Part shown: positions 53,506-62,091 of the stretch, piece after piece
How the letters are laid out: each line of letters starts with the position of its first letter
Position numbering within the stretch: the first letter of the stretch is position 1
Assembly (NCBI GenBank): GCA_913058335.1
Contig: CAJXPX010000006.1
Coordinates: forward strand, 1 to 64,000
Origin: an uncultured Hyphomonadaceae bacterium
GTDB taxonomy: Bacteria; Pseudomonadota; Alphaproteobacteria; Caulobacterales; Maricaulaceae
DNA: 64,000 bases
Direction of reading: 5' to 3'
Translations under genes and position numbers: made by a program
Notes under the pieces: model-generated
The model's database searches: none
What the model was told of the DNA's origin: nothing
The model's input: the letters and a program-made list of their open reading frames with translations, nothing else

Positions 53506-54375
53506 ATGACAGACTTTGAGCCCCGCAAAACCCGCGCCGCAGATTGGTTTAAATCCTTGCGTGATGAAATTTGTTCCGAATTTGAAAAGCTAGAGCGAGA
53601 AGCGCCTGCCGATCTTTACCCCGGAGAGCCCGGCTCATTCGTCTATGAAGATTGGAAACGCAAGTTTGAGAATGGCGGGGGGGGAACCGGCGGTATGTTA
53701 CGAGGCCGTCTGTTCGAGAAATGCGGTGTTCATATTTCTGTGGTACAGGGAGAATTTACCCCCGAAATGGCCGCCCGCACACCCGGAGCAGATAAAGATC
53801 CTCGGTTTTGGGCGGCGGGGGTTTCGCTCATTGCTCATATGAAAAACCCGCATATCCCGGCCGTTCACATGAACACACGCTATATCGTGACAACTGAAGA
53901 CTGGTTTGGCGGCGGTGGAGACCTGACCCCCACTCAAGCCAAAGACAGGCACCCCGACGCGCCGGATGCACTTGCTTTTCACGCGGGGATGAAAGCCGCT
54001 TGCGACTCACATGATGTGGCTGATTATAAGCGGTATCGTGATTGGTGTGATGAATATTTCCACCTTCACCATCGAGACGAGCCGCGCGGAACAGGGGGTA
54101 TTTTCTATGACCGACATAATAGTGGTGATTTCGAATCTGATTTTGCGTTCACGCAGGATGTCGGTCGGCACTTCCTCAAAACCTACGCCGCTATTGTGCG
54201 CCGCCGAATGGGCGAACCGTGGACAGAGGACGACCGCGAAGAACAGCTCATTACGCGGGGCCGATATGTCGAGTTCAACCTTCTCTGGGATCGCGGCACG
54301 ACTTTTGGCCTAAAAACCGGCGGCAATGTGAAGACAATCCTCAGCTCCATGCCGCCTGTCGTGAAGTGGCCTTAA
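53506..54375 (+). CDS. hemF: Oxygen-dependent coproporphyrinogen III oxidase
   Basis: HemF converts coproporphyrinogen III to protoporphyrinogen IX using O2, in haem synthesis. The 289-residue protein has the VHMNTRYIVT block, WFGGGGDLTP, FHLHHRDEPRGTGGIFYD (first His near 188) and EFNLLWDRGTTFGLKTGGN near the C-terminus. It is next to the bc1 genes, which need haem, and points to aerobic growth. Confidence 0.96.
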   Translation: MTDFEPRKTRAADWFKSLRDEICSEFEKLEREAPADLYPGEPGSFVYEDWKRKFENGGGGTGGMLRGRLFEKCGVHISVVQGEFTPEMAARTPGADKDPRFWAAGVSLIAHMKNPHIPAVHMNTRYIVTTEDWFGGGGDLTPTQAKDRHPDAPDALAFHAGMKAACDSHDVADYKRYRDWCDEYFHLHHRDEPRGTGGIFYDRHNSGDFESDFAFTQDVGRHFLKTYAAIVRRRMGEPWTEDDREEQLITRGRYVEFNLLWDRGTTFGLKTGGNVKTILSSMPPVVKWP

Positions 54376-54379
54376 AATT

Positions 54380-54973
54380 ATGAAAGAGGTTCTTTTGTTC
54401 GATTTAGGCGGCGTTATCGTGCCTTGGGTCGGAATTGAAAGCTTAATGGATCGCCGTGGCGCTAGCCGCGAAACTATTGTCGGTCTCTTCGCTCAATCTG
54501 ACACCTTCAACGCCTATGAAACAGGTCAATGTGATGACCTGACTTTTACCCGCGAAATGGTTGATCTATTCGATATGGATATGTCTCCCAAAGCGTTTGC
54601 CGCGCTCTGGAATAGCTGGGTCCAACCGCCCTTTCCATATACTTTAGAGGCCTTAAAAAGGCTAAAACAGGATTATACGTTAGCCTGCCTGTCTAACACG
54701 AATGCCCTGCATTGGGCGCATTTGAACAAAATGATCCGACTAGAGAATGTTTTCGATTATTGCTTTGCGTCTCATATTATAGGCGTGGCAAAACCCGCGC
54801 CAGACAGCTTTCAAATTCCGCTTGAACAGATGGGCATCCCGGCAAGGGACGTTCTCTACTTCGATGACACAATGCTAAATGTCGAGGCCGCTCGTATGCA
54901 AGGGTTTGAAACCTACCACGTTGATCGGCGCCAAGGCGTTCTGCCGGTTTTGAAATTCCTCAAACTTATCTGA
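54380..54973 (+). CDS. HAD-family phosphatase (YihX-like)
   Basis: This 197-residue haloacid dehalogenase-type hydrolase has motif I FDLGGV (nucleophile Asp7), LSNTN (motif II), a Lys in GVAKPAPDSF (motif III), and YFDDTMLNVEAA (motif IV). The Gly at Asp+2 is the DxG form seen in YihX and epoxide-hydrolase-like members. The substrate is likely a sugar phosphate or similar but is not predictable. It starts 4 bases after hemF. Confidence 0.88.
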   Translation: MKEVLLFDLGGVIVPWVGIESLMDRRGASRETIVGLFAQSDTFNAYETGQCDDLTFTREMVDLFDMDMSPKAFAALWNSWVQPPFPYTLEALKRLKQDYTLACLSNTNALHWAHLNKMIRLENVFDYCFASHIIGVAKPAPDSFQIPLEQMGIPARDVLYFDDTMLNVEAARMQGFETYHVDRRQGVLPVLKFLKLI

Positions 54974-54975
54974 AT

Positions 54976-55734
54976 CTAGACGGGCGTCGACAGCGTTAGC
55001 GCTTTCACTACCATCCAAATCGCCATCCCCATCATGGCTAAATTCTCCGACAGAGACACAAACCCGAGAGGGACTTGGCTATCTCCGCCCGCGCAAGCGC
55101 ATTTCAACTCGCGTTTGTCGATGTAAACAGCCTTGAAAACCGACCAGGCGCCGACAAGTCCTATAAAAAAGGCAAAGGGCGCGGCGATCAGGCCGAATAT
55201 ACCACCCGCCAGCATTAAAATACCGGCCCCCGCTTCCGCAAAAGGATAGAAAAAGGCGTAAGGCACATATTTTCGCGCCATAACATCATATCCCAGAAAC
55301 ATAGTTGAAAAGCTTTGGAGGTCTTGAAGCTTCTGAATCGCCAGAACACACATACTGATAGAGATAAAAAACTCGATCAGGCGGATCAAAGAAAAAGGAC
55401 GTCCATTCCCAACGTAAAGCGCCGCCGCCATGAGGGCTGCCATAATGAAAATAGCCAATATAGGACGATAGCTCGACTCTTGATCTTCGCGCACATGCAG
55501 ACCGAAATGCCGGCGTAAATCCGTATAACCGCCAATCCGCTTGCCTTCGATAAAAGTTTGAGGAGTCGTTTCAACGCCCTCTTTCTCTTTATAGGCATCC
55601 GTCTCCTCTCGGGTCGTGAGATGATGGTCCTCGACCTCAAACCCTTTTCGACGCAATAAATCTTTCGATTTAAGTCCGAAAGGACAGAGATGCACCGGCT
55701 CGGTCATTCGGTAAAGAACAGCTTTCTTACTCAT
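54976..55734 (-). CDS. Glutaredoxin domain fused to a MauE/DoxX-type membrane domain
   Basis: This 252-residue protein has an N-terminal glutaredoxin fold (about 1-78) with the single active Cys17 in CPFG, a cis-Pro loop (TTPQTF) and GGYTDL. Four membrane helices follow (about 90-245), in the MauE/DoxX redox-associated family, with a KCACAGG motif between helices 3 and 4. MauE-type proteins pass reducing or oxidising equivalents across the membrane. It lies 36 bases downstream of csoR on the same strand, so it is likely metal-controlled. The single-Cys CPFG motif is the monothiol type. Confidence 0.88.
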   Translation of the reverse strand: MSKKAVLYRMTEPVHLCPFGLKSKDLLRRKGFEVEDHHLTTREETDAYKEKEGVETTPQTFIEGKRIGGYTDLRRHFGLHVREDQESSYRPILAIFIMAALMAAALYVGNGRPFSLIRLIEFFISISMCVLAIQKLQDLQSFSTMFLGYDVMARKYVPYAFFYPFAEAGAGILMLAGGIFGLIAAPFAFFIGLVGAWSVFKAVYIDKRELKCACAGGDSQVPLGFVSLSENLAMMGMAIWMVVKALTLSTPV

Positions 55735-55770
55735 TGATCTACACTCCTATTCAATATGCAATTTGACAAT

Positions 55771-56058
55771 TTAACGTTTTGAGAGAAGGTCAACTAACTC
55801 GGCGACCTTTTCTTCGCGCGCGGTCACGTCTCCGCTTTTGATTGCGTCGGTCAGGCAGTGGTCAATATGGTCCTTGAGGAGTTCGCCTTCCACTCTCTGA
55901 ATAGCTGAAATTACCGCCTTTGTCTGGATCAGAATATCTATGCAATAACGATCTTCATCGATCATTTTTTGCAAACCCCGAACTTGGCCCTCAATCCGTG
56001 ACAGGCGCTTACGGCACCCCTGACGTCTTTCGGATCTTGATTTATGACAATTTTCCAT
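55771..56058 (-). CDS. CsoR/FrmR-family metal-sensing repressor
   Basis: This 95-residue all-helical repressor has Cys39, His64 and Cys68 with the C-x24-H-x3-C spacing of copper-sensing CsoR, and the RIEGQVRGLQKMI helix typical of the family. It has extra Cys/His residues at the N-terminus (MENCHK; Cys15). It is divergent from the metal-handling genes across 58 bases that include a CsoR-type operator, so it should repress both directions until metal (probably Cu(I)) binds. Confidence 0.9.
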   Translation of the reverse strand: MENCHKSRSERRQGCRKRLSRIEGQVRGLQKMIDEDRYCIDILIQTKAVISAIQRVEGELLKDHIDHCLTDAIKSGDVTAREEKVAELVDLLSKR

Positions 56059-56100
56059 GAGACGGCCTTATGAATTTACCATTTGATTTTTAAAAGATAG

Positions 56101-56119
56101 CATACCATAGGGGGGTATG
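56101..56119. promoter_or_regulatory. CsoR-type operator overlapping a start codon
   Basis: CATACC (56101-56106), a 7-base G-rich spacer, GGTATG (56114-56119): a perfect inverted repeat with a G-tract, the form known for CsoR/RcnR-like sites. It covers the ATG at 56117 of the divergent gene, so bound repressor would block both promoter clearance and translation start. Confidence 0.75.
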
Positions 56120-56782
56120 TCTAATGTTAGTCTGAAATTCTTTGGAGCTCTCTCGCTATGCTTTTCGGCGGCATCTTTTGCCGAAGCCCGGCCCGTGTCC
56201 TACCCGGATGCTTGGACGTTAATGATAAAAAATGATGCCGATCAAAACAGCCTTCACGCGCATTATACATTAGACACAAAACACAGCATCGGATTGAAGC
56301 TCCGCTATGACCGGGATCGTGATTTTATTTTTACAGGATTACAGGCAAACCGGCTTCTAAAGCGCTGGAATGAGCGTGAGAGCCAAGCCAATCTTTATGG
56401 CCGCGTAGCTCTGGGCGTGGTCAAAGATGAAAAGCCCTCGTCAGTCGCCCTAAAATCAGACGAAGCCCTCATGATAGGCATTTCTGGCGACTGGGAAACT
56501 CGCCGCTACTTTGTCTCCGCTACGGCAGAACATTGGGACAATGGAAGGTTTGACGAATATTCCAGCTATCACGGCCGACTCGGTATAGCGCCCTATGTTG
56601 CGAATACGGGCGCGCTTCACACATGGATAATGGTTGAGGGCCATCACCGTCCAGAAAGCCGCCGCAATGAAAACAAGTTAGGGGCGACCGCCCTTTTACG
56701 GTTTTTTAAAGGCCCAAGCCTGCTTGAAGTCGGGGTCGATGACCAAGGCGAACCCCTAATGAACTACATTCACCGTTTTTAA
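56117..56782 (+). CDS. Exported, outer-membrane-like protein of a CsoR-controlled operon
   Basis: This 221-residue protein has a signal peptide (about 1-24, cut near FAEA) and a mature part with alternating beta-strand-like segments ending in Phe (IHRF), which suits an outer-membrane beta-barrel. I do not recognise a named family. The ATG lies inside the CsoR-type operator with the G-tract only one base away, so translation may be leaderless or start unusually. It leads the operon with a MerP-like and a MerT-like gene. Confidence 0.65.
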   Translation: MSNVSLKFFGALSLCFSAASFAEARPVSYPDAWTLMIKNDADQNSLHAHYTLDTKHSIGLKLRYDRDRDFIFTGLQANRLLKRWNERESQANLYGRVALGVVKDEKPSSVALKSDEALMIGISGDWETRRYFVSATAEHWDNGRFDEYSSYHGRLGIAPYVANTGALHTWIMVEGHHRPESRRNENKLGATALLRFFKGPSLLEVGVDDQGEPLMNYIHRF

Positions 56783-56792
56783 GGAGATGAAA

Positions 56793-57146
56793 ATGAGACT
56801 AACATCACTAATGCTAACCGCGACGCTGGTTTTATCGGCCCCCATCGCGTCCCACGCACAAGACAAACTCGAGCCGGCTATCATAATGCAGACAGCAGAT
56901 GCCAAAGTCGGATTAAATGGATTGGTCTGTGATTTTTGCTCCATTGCTTTGAATAAAACCTTCAAGAAAAATGAGACTGTTGCGGCAACACATGTCGACC
57001 TGGATACTAAAGAGCTGTCTATTCTTTTCAAGGAAGGCCAAGCCCTCGATGACGAAACCATCACTGAACTCGTGAAAAAGGCGGGATACAGCGTAACAGA
57101 AATTTCCCGTAAAACAGTGAGCAAAACAAACTCCAAAGAAGAGTAA
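56793..57146 (+). CDS. Exported heavy-metal-associated (MerP-like) protein
   Basis: This 117-residue protein has a signal peptide (about 1-22) and one HMA-like domain with the metal-binding CDFC (46-49) in GLVCDFCS. A Lys-rich tail follows. It should carry a soft metal ion (Cu+ or Hg2+) in the periplasm. The ATG at 56793 is preferred: AAGGAG (56781-56786) is 6 bases before it but abuts the ATG at 56787. The next gene begins 2 bases after its stop. Confidence 0.85.
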   Translation: MRLTSLMLTATLVLSAPIASHAQDKLEPAIIMQTADAKVGLNGLVCDFCSIALNKTFKKNETVAATHVDLDTKELSILFKEGQALDDETITELVKKAGYSVTEISRKTVSKTNSKEE

Positions 57147-57148
57147 TC

Positions 57149-57538
57149 ATGAGCCGTTTCAATTTAGCAACCCGGGAAACGGCTGCACCCGCAATAGCGT
57201 TGCTGACCAGCTTATCAACGCTGATTTGTTGCACCCTCCCAGCAGTGATGATTACACTCGGTATGGGCGCGGCACTCTCGTCGCTTACCTCAAATATCCC
57301 CCAGCTTATCTGGCTGTCGGCACATAAACCTCTGGTTTTTGGGGGGAGCTTTGTATTGCTTTGCACGGCTTGGGGAGTGCGTTACCTGACGCGTAACATG
57401 CCCTGCCCTGCGGATCCCGCGCAGGCTAAGCTTTGTAGCCGGCTCAGACGTGTTGGTGGATGGATTCTCTACATTGGCTTTGGCGTTTGGGGGATCGGCG
57501 CCTTCTCAGCTTTTGTCCTGCCTAAACTTTTGGTTTAA
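57149..57538 (+). CDS. MerT-like membrane transport protein
   Basis: This 129-residue protein has three hydrophobic helices (about 12-48, 60-78, 102-125). The first contains the vicinal Cys27-Cys28 pair (LICCTLP) and a loop has two more cysteines (Cys86, Cys96), the pattern of the mercuric transporter MerT. With the MerP-like gene upstream it looks like a metal-uptake or relay pair. No merA reductase or merR is present and the regulator is CsoR-type, so copper is at least as likely as mercury. Confidence 0.75.
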   Translation: MSRFNLATRETAAPAIALLTSLSTLICCTLPAVMITLGMGAALSSLTSNIPQLIWLSAHKPLVFGGSFVLLCTAWGVRYLTRNMPCPADPAQAKLCSRLRRVGGWILYIGFGVWGIGAFSAFVLPKLLV

Positions 57539-57564
57539 AAGGCCTTCAGTCAAAATTGATATGG

Positions 57565-57579
57565 CAAACAGCCTGTTTG
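57565..57579. promoter_or_regulatory. Inverted repeat upstream of the TPR gene
   Basis: CAAACAG (57565-57571), one base, CTGTTTG (57573-57579): a perfect 7-base inverted repeat ending 14 bases before the TPR start codon. A possible operator. Confidence 0.35.
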
Positions 57580-57593
57580 TGATATAAACAAAT

Positions 57594-58154
57594 ATGTTAA
57601 AAGCTCTTATCGCCTTCTGCATGTTAAGTTTGCCTCTCGGGGCAAATGCGCAGGTCGTCGTTCTGGGCTCTAGTGACGCGCAAGCGTGTTATGTAATGGC
57701 CCGAGACGGCAATCCCGGTAGCGCGGCGGCGATACGGACTTGCCGCTCAGCTCTGGACCTCAGCCTTTCACCCGAGGACTTAACCGCGACCCATGTCAAT
57801 ATCGGTATCCTTTACATGAGGGCGGGAGACTATAGGAAAAGCCGGGCACATTACGAAACAGCGATTGCCTCTTCGCCGGCCCTTCCCGAAGCTTATATCA
57901 ATTACGGAGCCGCCCTAATTTATATAGAGGAATACAGCCAAGCGATTAACGCGCTGAGTACAGCCATTGACTTGGGCAAGACGAAAGCCTTCGAAAAAAT
58001 GCCGGAAGCCCTGTTTAATAGAGCCCTCGCTTATGACCGGGAGCAAAACTACAAAGCCGCTTATCTCGACTTGCGGCGCGCTTTGACTCTGCGGCCGGAC
58101 TGGCCTCCAGCCTTGGCAGCGGTCAGACGATATAATGTAAAGACTCCCTTTTGA
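57594..58154 (+). CDS. Exported TPR-repeat protein
   Basis: This 186-residue protein has a signal peptide (about 1-19, cut after ANAQ) and at least three tetratricopeptide repeats (about 60-175: YMRAGDYRKSRAHYETAI, YIEEYSQAINALSTAI, YDREQNYKAAYLDLRRAL). A likely disulfide pair (Cys32, Cys49) precedes them. TPRs mediate protein contacts; the partner is unknown. It stands alone between the metal operon and fabA. Confidence 0.8.
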   Translation: MLKALIAFCMLSLPLGANAQVVVLGSSDAQACYVMARDGNPGSAAAIRTCRSALDLSLSPEDLTATHVNIGILYMRAGDYRKSRAHYETAIASSPALPEAYINYGAALIYIEEYSQAINALSTAIDLGKTKAFEKMPEALFNRALAYDREQNYKAAYLDLRRALTLRPDWPPALAAVRRYNVKTPF

Positions 58155-58251
58155 TATGCAGGCTTTTTTATCCTCAGGCGGCTTTCCTCTTGAGTTTGGG
58201 ACAAGGCTCTTTATCAAGGACGTCTATTCGATATATGAGCTTTGAATTTTT

Positions 58252-58773
58252 ATGAACCTTATACAGCCCTCCTATAATTACGATGAGCTGATCATCAGCG
58301 GCGAAAAAAGCCTGTTTGGTCCCGGCAATGCAAAATTGCCTTTGCCGCCCATGCTGATGCTCGACCGTATTACGCATATCGATGATAAGAGCGGAGAATA
58401 TGGCAAAGGTCATATTGTGGCAGAGCTGGACGTGAACCCTGATCTTTGGTTTTTTGAATGTCATTTCCGCGACGATCCCGTCATGCCAGGCTGTCTTGGA
58501 CTAGACGCGATGTGGCAACTTGTTGGCTTTTGGCTTGGCTGGACCGGTTCACCAGGGCGCGGCCGGGCTCTTGGCGTCGGTGAGGTAAAGTTCTCAGGGC
58601 AAGTGACTCCGGATGTCAAAAAAGTCCGGTACGAGATTGACTTAAAACGCGTTATCAGGCGCAAACTCGTTCTCGGCATAGCGGAAGGCCGCATGTATGC
58701 CGATGATGTTGAAATTTATAAAGCGAATGACCTGCGGGTCGGCTTATTTGTACCTCAAGAGGGAGAAGCTTAA
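58252..58773 (+). CDS. fabA: 3-hydroxydecanoyl-ACP dehydratase/isomerase
   Basis: FabA dehydrates 3-hydroxydecanoyl-ACP and isomerises the product, starting unsaturated fatty acid synthesis. The 173-residue hot-dog-fold protein has [10 protein letters not shown], the catalytic His in [22 protein letters not shown] (first residues near 68), and VKFSGQVTP. Its last base is shared with the fabB start (TAATG), so the two are coupled. Confidence 0.96.
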   Translation: MNLIQPSYNYDELIISGEKSLFGPGNAKLPLPPMLMLDRITHIDDKSGEYGKGHIVAELDVNPDLWFFECHFRDDPVMPGCLGLDAMWQLVGFWLGWTGSPGRGRALGVGEVKFSGQVTPDVKKVRYEIDLKRVIRRKLVLGIAEGRMYADDVEIYKANDLRVGLFVPQEGEA

Positions 58774-59987
58774 TGCGTCGTGTGGTTGTCACCGGATTGG
58801 GAATTGTCTCCTGCATCGGCAATGATGCGGATAGTGTCGCTGAAAGTCTGAAAAACGGTAAATGCGGCATCACCAAAGATGAAAAAATGGTGGAGCTTGG
58901 CTTTCGTAGTCAAATTTCGGGGCGTCCTGATCTCGACCCAAAAGATTACGTGAATAAACGCTCTATGCGCTTCATGGCAGATGCCGCCGGCTGGAGTGCC
59001 GTCGCTATGGATCAGGCGATTGCGGACGCCGGTCTGGACGAATCCGTTATTTCCAATGAGCGTACCGGCATTATCGCTGGCTCTGGCGGCCCATCTGCTA
59101 TCGAGATTGTGCGCGCGGCCGATATTACCCGGAAAAACAATTCGCCTAAGCGCATTGGACCTTTTGCTGTACCGAAAGCGATGTCTTCCACAGTCTCTGC
59201 GACCTTGGCCACGCATTTTAAAATTCTTGGTGTAAACTACTCAATCACCTCTGCCTGCACGACCTCACTACATTGTATCGGTGCCGCCGCCGAGCAAATC
59301 CAATGGGGCAAGCAGGACGTTATGTTCGCCGGAGGCGGCGAAGAAATTGAATGGGCGATGAGCTCGCTCTTTGATGCCATGGGCGCCATGAGCAGTAAAT
59401 ATAATGACACGCCCGAACTCGCTTCCCGGGCCTTTGATCAAGAGCGTGACGGCTTTGTTATTGCTGGCGGCGCAGGGATGTTGGTTCTTGAAGAATACGA
59501 ACATGCCAAAGCCCGCGGCGCGAAGATTTATGCCGAAATTACAGGATACGCCGCTACGTCTGACGGCCACGATATGGTCGCGCCGAGCGGCGAAGGGGCC
59601 GAGCGCGCAATGCGCATGGCGCTCAAAGACGCCGAGCTTGAGACCGTTGATTACATTAACCCTCATGCCACGTCGACACCCGTAGGAGATATAGCCGAAA
59701 GCGCCGCGATTAACCGGGTTTTCGGAGATAAAGGCCCCTATGTATCCGCCACGAAATGCCTGACGGGACACAGCCTGGGGGCGGCAGGCGTACAGGAAGC
59801 CATTTACACATTGCTGATGATGGAGCGCGGCTTTGTCGCCCCTAGCATCAATATTTTTGATCTAGACCCTGAAATTGCGACAATTAACATTGCGCGGGAA
59901 ATGGTGGAAACCGACATTAAAACAGCTATGTCAAACAGTTTCGGTTTTGGCGGCACAAATGGAAGCGTGATTTTCTCCAAGCTCTAA
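58773..59987 (+). CDS. fabB: 3-oxoacyl-ACP synthase I
   Basis: FabB elongates the unsaturated intermediate made by FabA. The 404-residue condensing enzyme has nucleophile Cys162 (SITSACTTS) and the two catalytic histidines in [11 protein letters not shown] and [12 protein letters not shown]. Together fabA-fabB mean that this organism makes unsaturated fatty acids anaerobically, without a desaturase. Confidence 0.96.
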   Translation: MRRVVVTGLGIVSCIGNDADSVAESLKNGKCGITKDEKMVELGFRSQISGRPDLDPKDYVNKRSMRFMADAAGWSAVAMDQAIADAGLDESVISNERTGIIAGSGGPSAIEIVRAADITRKNNSPKRIGPFAVPKAMSSTVSATLATHFKILGVNYSITSACTTSLHCIGAAAEQIQWGKQDVMFAGGGEEIEWAMSSLFDAMGAMSSKYNDTPELASRAFDQERDGFVIAGGAGMLVLEEYEHAKARGAKIYAEITGYAATSDGHDMVAPSGEGAERAMRMALKDAELETVDYINPHATSTPVGDIAESAAINRVFGDKGPYVSATKCLTGHSLGAAGVQEAIYTLLMMERGFVAPSINIFDLDPEIATINIAREMVETDIKTAMSNSFGFGGTNGSVIFSKL

Positions 59988-59988
59988 T

Positions 59989-60010
59989 AAAGCCTAAAGG
60001 CAGGCTTTTT
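59989..60010 (+). terminator. Terminator of fabAB
   Basis: AAAGCCT (59989-59995), loop AAAGGC, AGGCTTT (60002-60008) and further Ts, starting just after the fabB stop. Confidence 0.8.
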
Positions 60011-60099
60011 ATCAAAGAGACCTGCCCAAAAGCCTTTTTATGTTGGCACTAAATCAAATCTGCTGCGTATGACCTTCTAATACGTATGAAGGAAACATC

Positions 60100-60897
60100 A
60101 TGAAATTTTTGTCCCTTATTTTGGGAACGACGGCACTTTGGAGTGTCGCCACATTCGCGGAAGCACAAACCAGCATTTTTGATATTCCACCTGACAAAGC
60201 CGAGAGCTCTGCTTCTCTGGGTGTGGCAGCTGTGAGTCTGGATAGTTATACTGGCAGTGATGAAACAGACTTACTTGTCCTGCCTTATGTCAATGCAACT
60301 TATAAAGGGCGCGTGTTCATAAATCCGGCTCTTGGGGCGGGGATATATGCAATCAATAATGACAAGTTCCGCTTGGGCGCCGCCGCGAATGTAGCTTTCG
60401 GCCGGGACGGCGAAGATACACCTTTTGTCGGTACGAGTTATGAGGAAGAATTCGACGTTAAAACAGGGGCAAGCGGCAAAGTTTTTGCAAGGGCTTACCT
60501 TCCTTTCGCAGCATTTGATGTTGTAGGGACCATCCCTGTTGGCGGAGACCAAGAGGGGGCGAAACTCGACACCTTGTTAACAACTCAGGTCAAACCGATT
60601 AAAAATCTTACCCTTACTCCGGGTGTGCGAGCGACTTTTAATACTGGAGATTGGTTGGATACGAATTACGGAATTAATGCGCGACAGGCTGCGGCGTCAG
60701 GCCTAGCCCCCATAAGTTATGATGATGGACTTTCCACGCTCGGTGCGCATGTCGCCGGCTATTACAAATTGGGCGATAATTACGAAATTGTTGGCGTCGT
60801 TAATCACAGCTGGCTTGTTGGAGACATCAAAGACAGTCCATTAACACCCCAGAACACCGGACTGACCGTGGCGCTTGGTATTGCCCGAAAATTCTAA
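60100..60897 (+). CDS. MipA/OmpV family outer-membrane protein
   Basis: This 265-residue protein has a signal peptide (about 1-22, cut after AEAQ) and the beta-barrel profile of MipA/OmpV proteins, ending in Phe (ARKF). MipA in E. coli is a scaffold for peptidoglycan enzymes; others are porin-like. AAGGAAAC precedes the ATG. It lies between fabB and fabI, where a fatty acid gene would be expected. Confidence 0.85.
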   Translation: MKFLSLILGTTALWSVATFAEAQTSIFDIPPDKAESSASLGVAAVSLDSYTGSDETDLLVLPYVNATYKGRVFINPALGAGIYAINNDKFRLGAAANVAFGRDGEDTPFVGTSYEEEFDVKTGASGKVFARAYLPFAAFDVVGTIPVGGDQEGAKLDTLLTTQVKPIKNLTLTPGVRATFNTGDWLDTNYGINARQAAASGLAPISYDDGLSTLGAHVAGYYKLGDNYEIVGVVNHSWLVGDIKDSPLTPQNTGLTVALGIARKF

Positions 60898-61030
60898 TCT
60901 TCCAAATCGGTAGAGTTGCAGTGACTATTCCGCGCCCGAAGTCAATATCTTCCGGCCGGGGCACTGAGCGGAAAAGATTTGACTGAAACGTCACTGCGCA
61001 TCCCTTCTATTATACCATATTTGTGTTCGC

Positions 61031-61052
61031 CTACCCTACAAATGTAGGATAG
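61031..61052. promoter_or_regulatory. 22-bp near-perfect palindrome between convergent mipA and luxR-type genes
   Basis: The core CCTACA-AA-TGTAGG (61035-61048) is perfect and extends to CTA/TAG at the outer ends, with mismatches only at one flanking pair and the centre. The two-base loop makes it a poor hairpin, and no T-run follows. It resembles a dimeric-regulator site of lux-box size, but it lies downstream of both neighbouring genes. Confidence 0.5.
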
Positions 61053-61092
61053 AAACCTATTGTCTTCACTGAGCCGTATCAGGACCTTTAAA

Positions 61093-61896
61093 TCAAGGTA
61101 ATATCAAACCGAGGCGTATGGCACGCGTCACCGTATGTGTCCGGTTTGAGGTCGCCATGCGTTTAGATAAGTCCTTCAAATAGTCGCGAATGGAATATTC
61201 CGAAATCTGTAAGATTTTTCCAATTTCCCAATTCGTTTTTCCCTGCGCAACTAAAGTCAGGACCTCCCGCTCCCGTTCGCTCAAAGCAATCTGGCCGAGC
61301 GATTCAGGTATTTCCGTCAGGCGGTACATGACATCAAAAACTTGCCGAACGAGCGTTTCCAAACTTACCATATCTGTCAGTTCAAGTTCAAATTCCTTTT
61401 CTCGCCCCATGGACATGAGCCCCGGCGCTGTTCGATCTTGCATAATCGGAAAACATATACCGTAATTTAGTCCAGCCGCTTTCGTCCCCTCTACGTGGAC
61501 TTTCTGTTCTTCGGACAGATTTTGCCACGCCTCCCGCCAGCGAAACGGGACGGAGACACGGAAACCATGTAAGACGAGCGGACTCTTCGTGATTAAATCG
61601 CCCGTCTTCACCAACTTGTTTATCCACTCATCCCCCCCTTTGGAGAGGTGAAATTGACGTGGAACATTTTCGGGCGATCGCGAGCCCGCACGTGCGGGTA
61701 ATAACCGTCCCATTGATATAAAATCAAACCTATAGGGGTCAATCGCAGTGCAATATTGATCAAAGGCTTCTTGCGCTGTCTGAGCCTTATCAATTTTGCC
61801 CATCCAATGAACCAATTCAGATGGATTTAATAAAGGCGTTACTGTAGATTTTGCAGCTAACTCTGATCTCGACTTATACGGTATTGTCTGCCCCAC
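61093..61896 (-). CDS. LuxR-family regulator with autoinducer-binding-like domain (LuxR solo)
   Basis: This 267-residue protein has an N-terminal domain (about 30-190) that resembles the acyl-homoserine-lactone-binding domain, and a C-terminal LuxR helix-turn-helix (about 204-267: LSEREREVLTLVAQGKTNWEIG). The DPYRFDF and GLNYGICFPI segments fit the ligand-pocket framework, but I cannot place all invariant Trp/Tyr/Asp positions with certainty. No luxI synthase is in the window, so it is a solo here. It is divergent from fabI, whose product feeds the acyl-ACP pool used for acyl-homoserine lactones. Confidence 0.85.
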   Translation of the reverse strand: MGQTIPYKSRSELAAKSTVTPLLNPSELVHWMGKIDKAQTAQEAFDQYCTAIDPYRFDFISMGRLLPARAGSRSPENVPRQFHLSKGGDEWINKLVKTGDLITKSPLVLHGFRVSVPFRWREAWQNLSEEQKVHVEGTKAAGLNYGICFPIMQDRTAPGLMSMGREKEFELELTDMVSLETLVRQVFDVMYRLTEIPESLGQIALSEREREVLTLVAQGKTNWEIGKILQISEYSIRDYLKDLSKRMATSNRTHTVTRAIRLGLILP

Positions 61897-62091
61897 TTAT
61901 CCTCCCTTATTTCGCGAATCTAAAAAAGATATTCTCCGTTAGATTGTATGCCATTCTTTTATGTGGGCGACACCTATTTTTATTTGCTGAATTACATATA
62001 TGCATTCCATCCCTTATTCGGGCGATTTGACTATGGTGAAATGGTGTTGAATCCCATATAAACAAATCAAATCTAACGAACAGGACGATCC

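Noticed and set aside
56787-57538. Classical mercury resistance operon
   Set aside because: MerP- and MerT-like genes are present but merR and merA are not, and the adjacent regulator is of the CsoR type.
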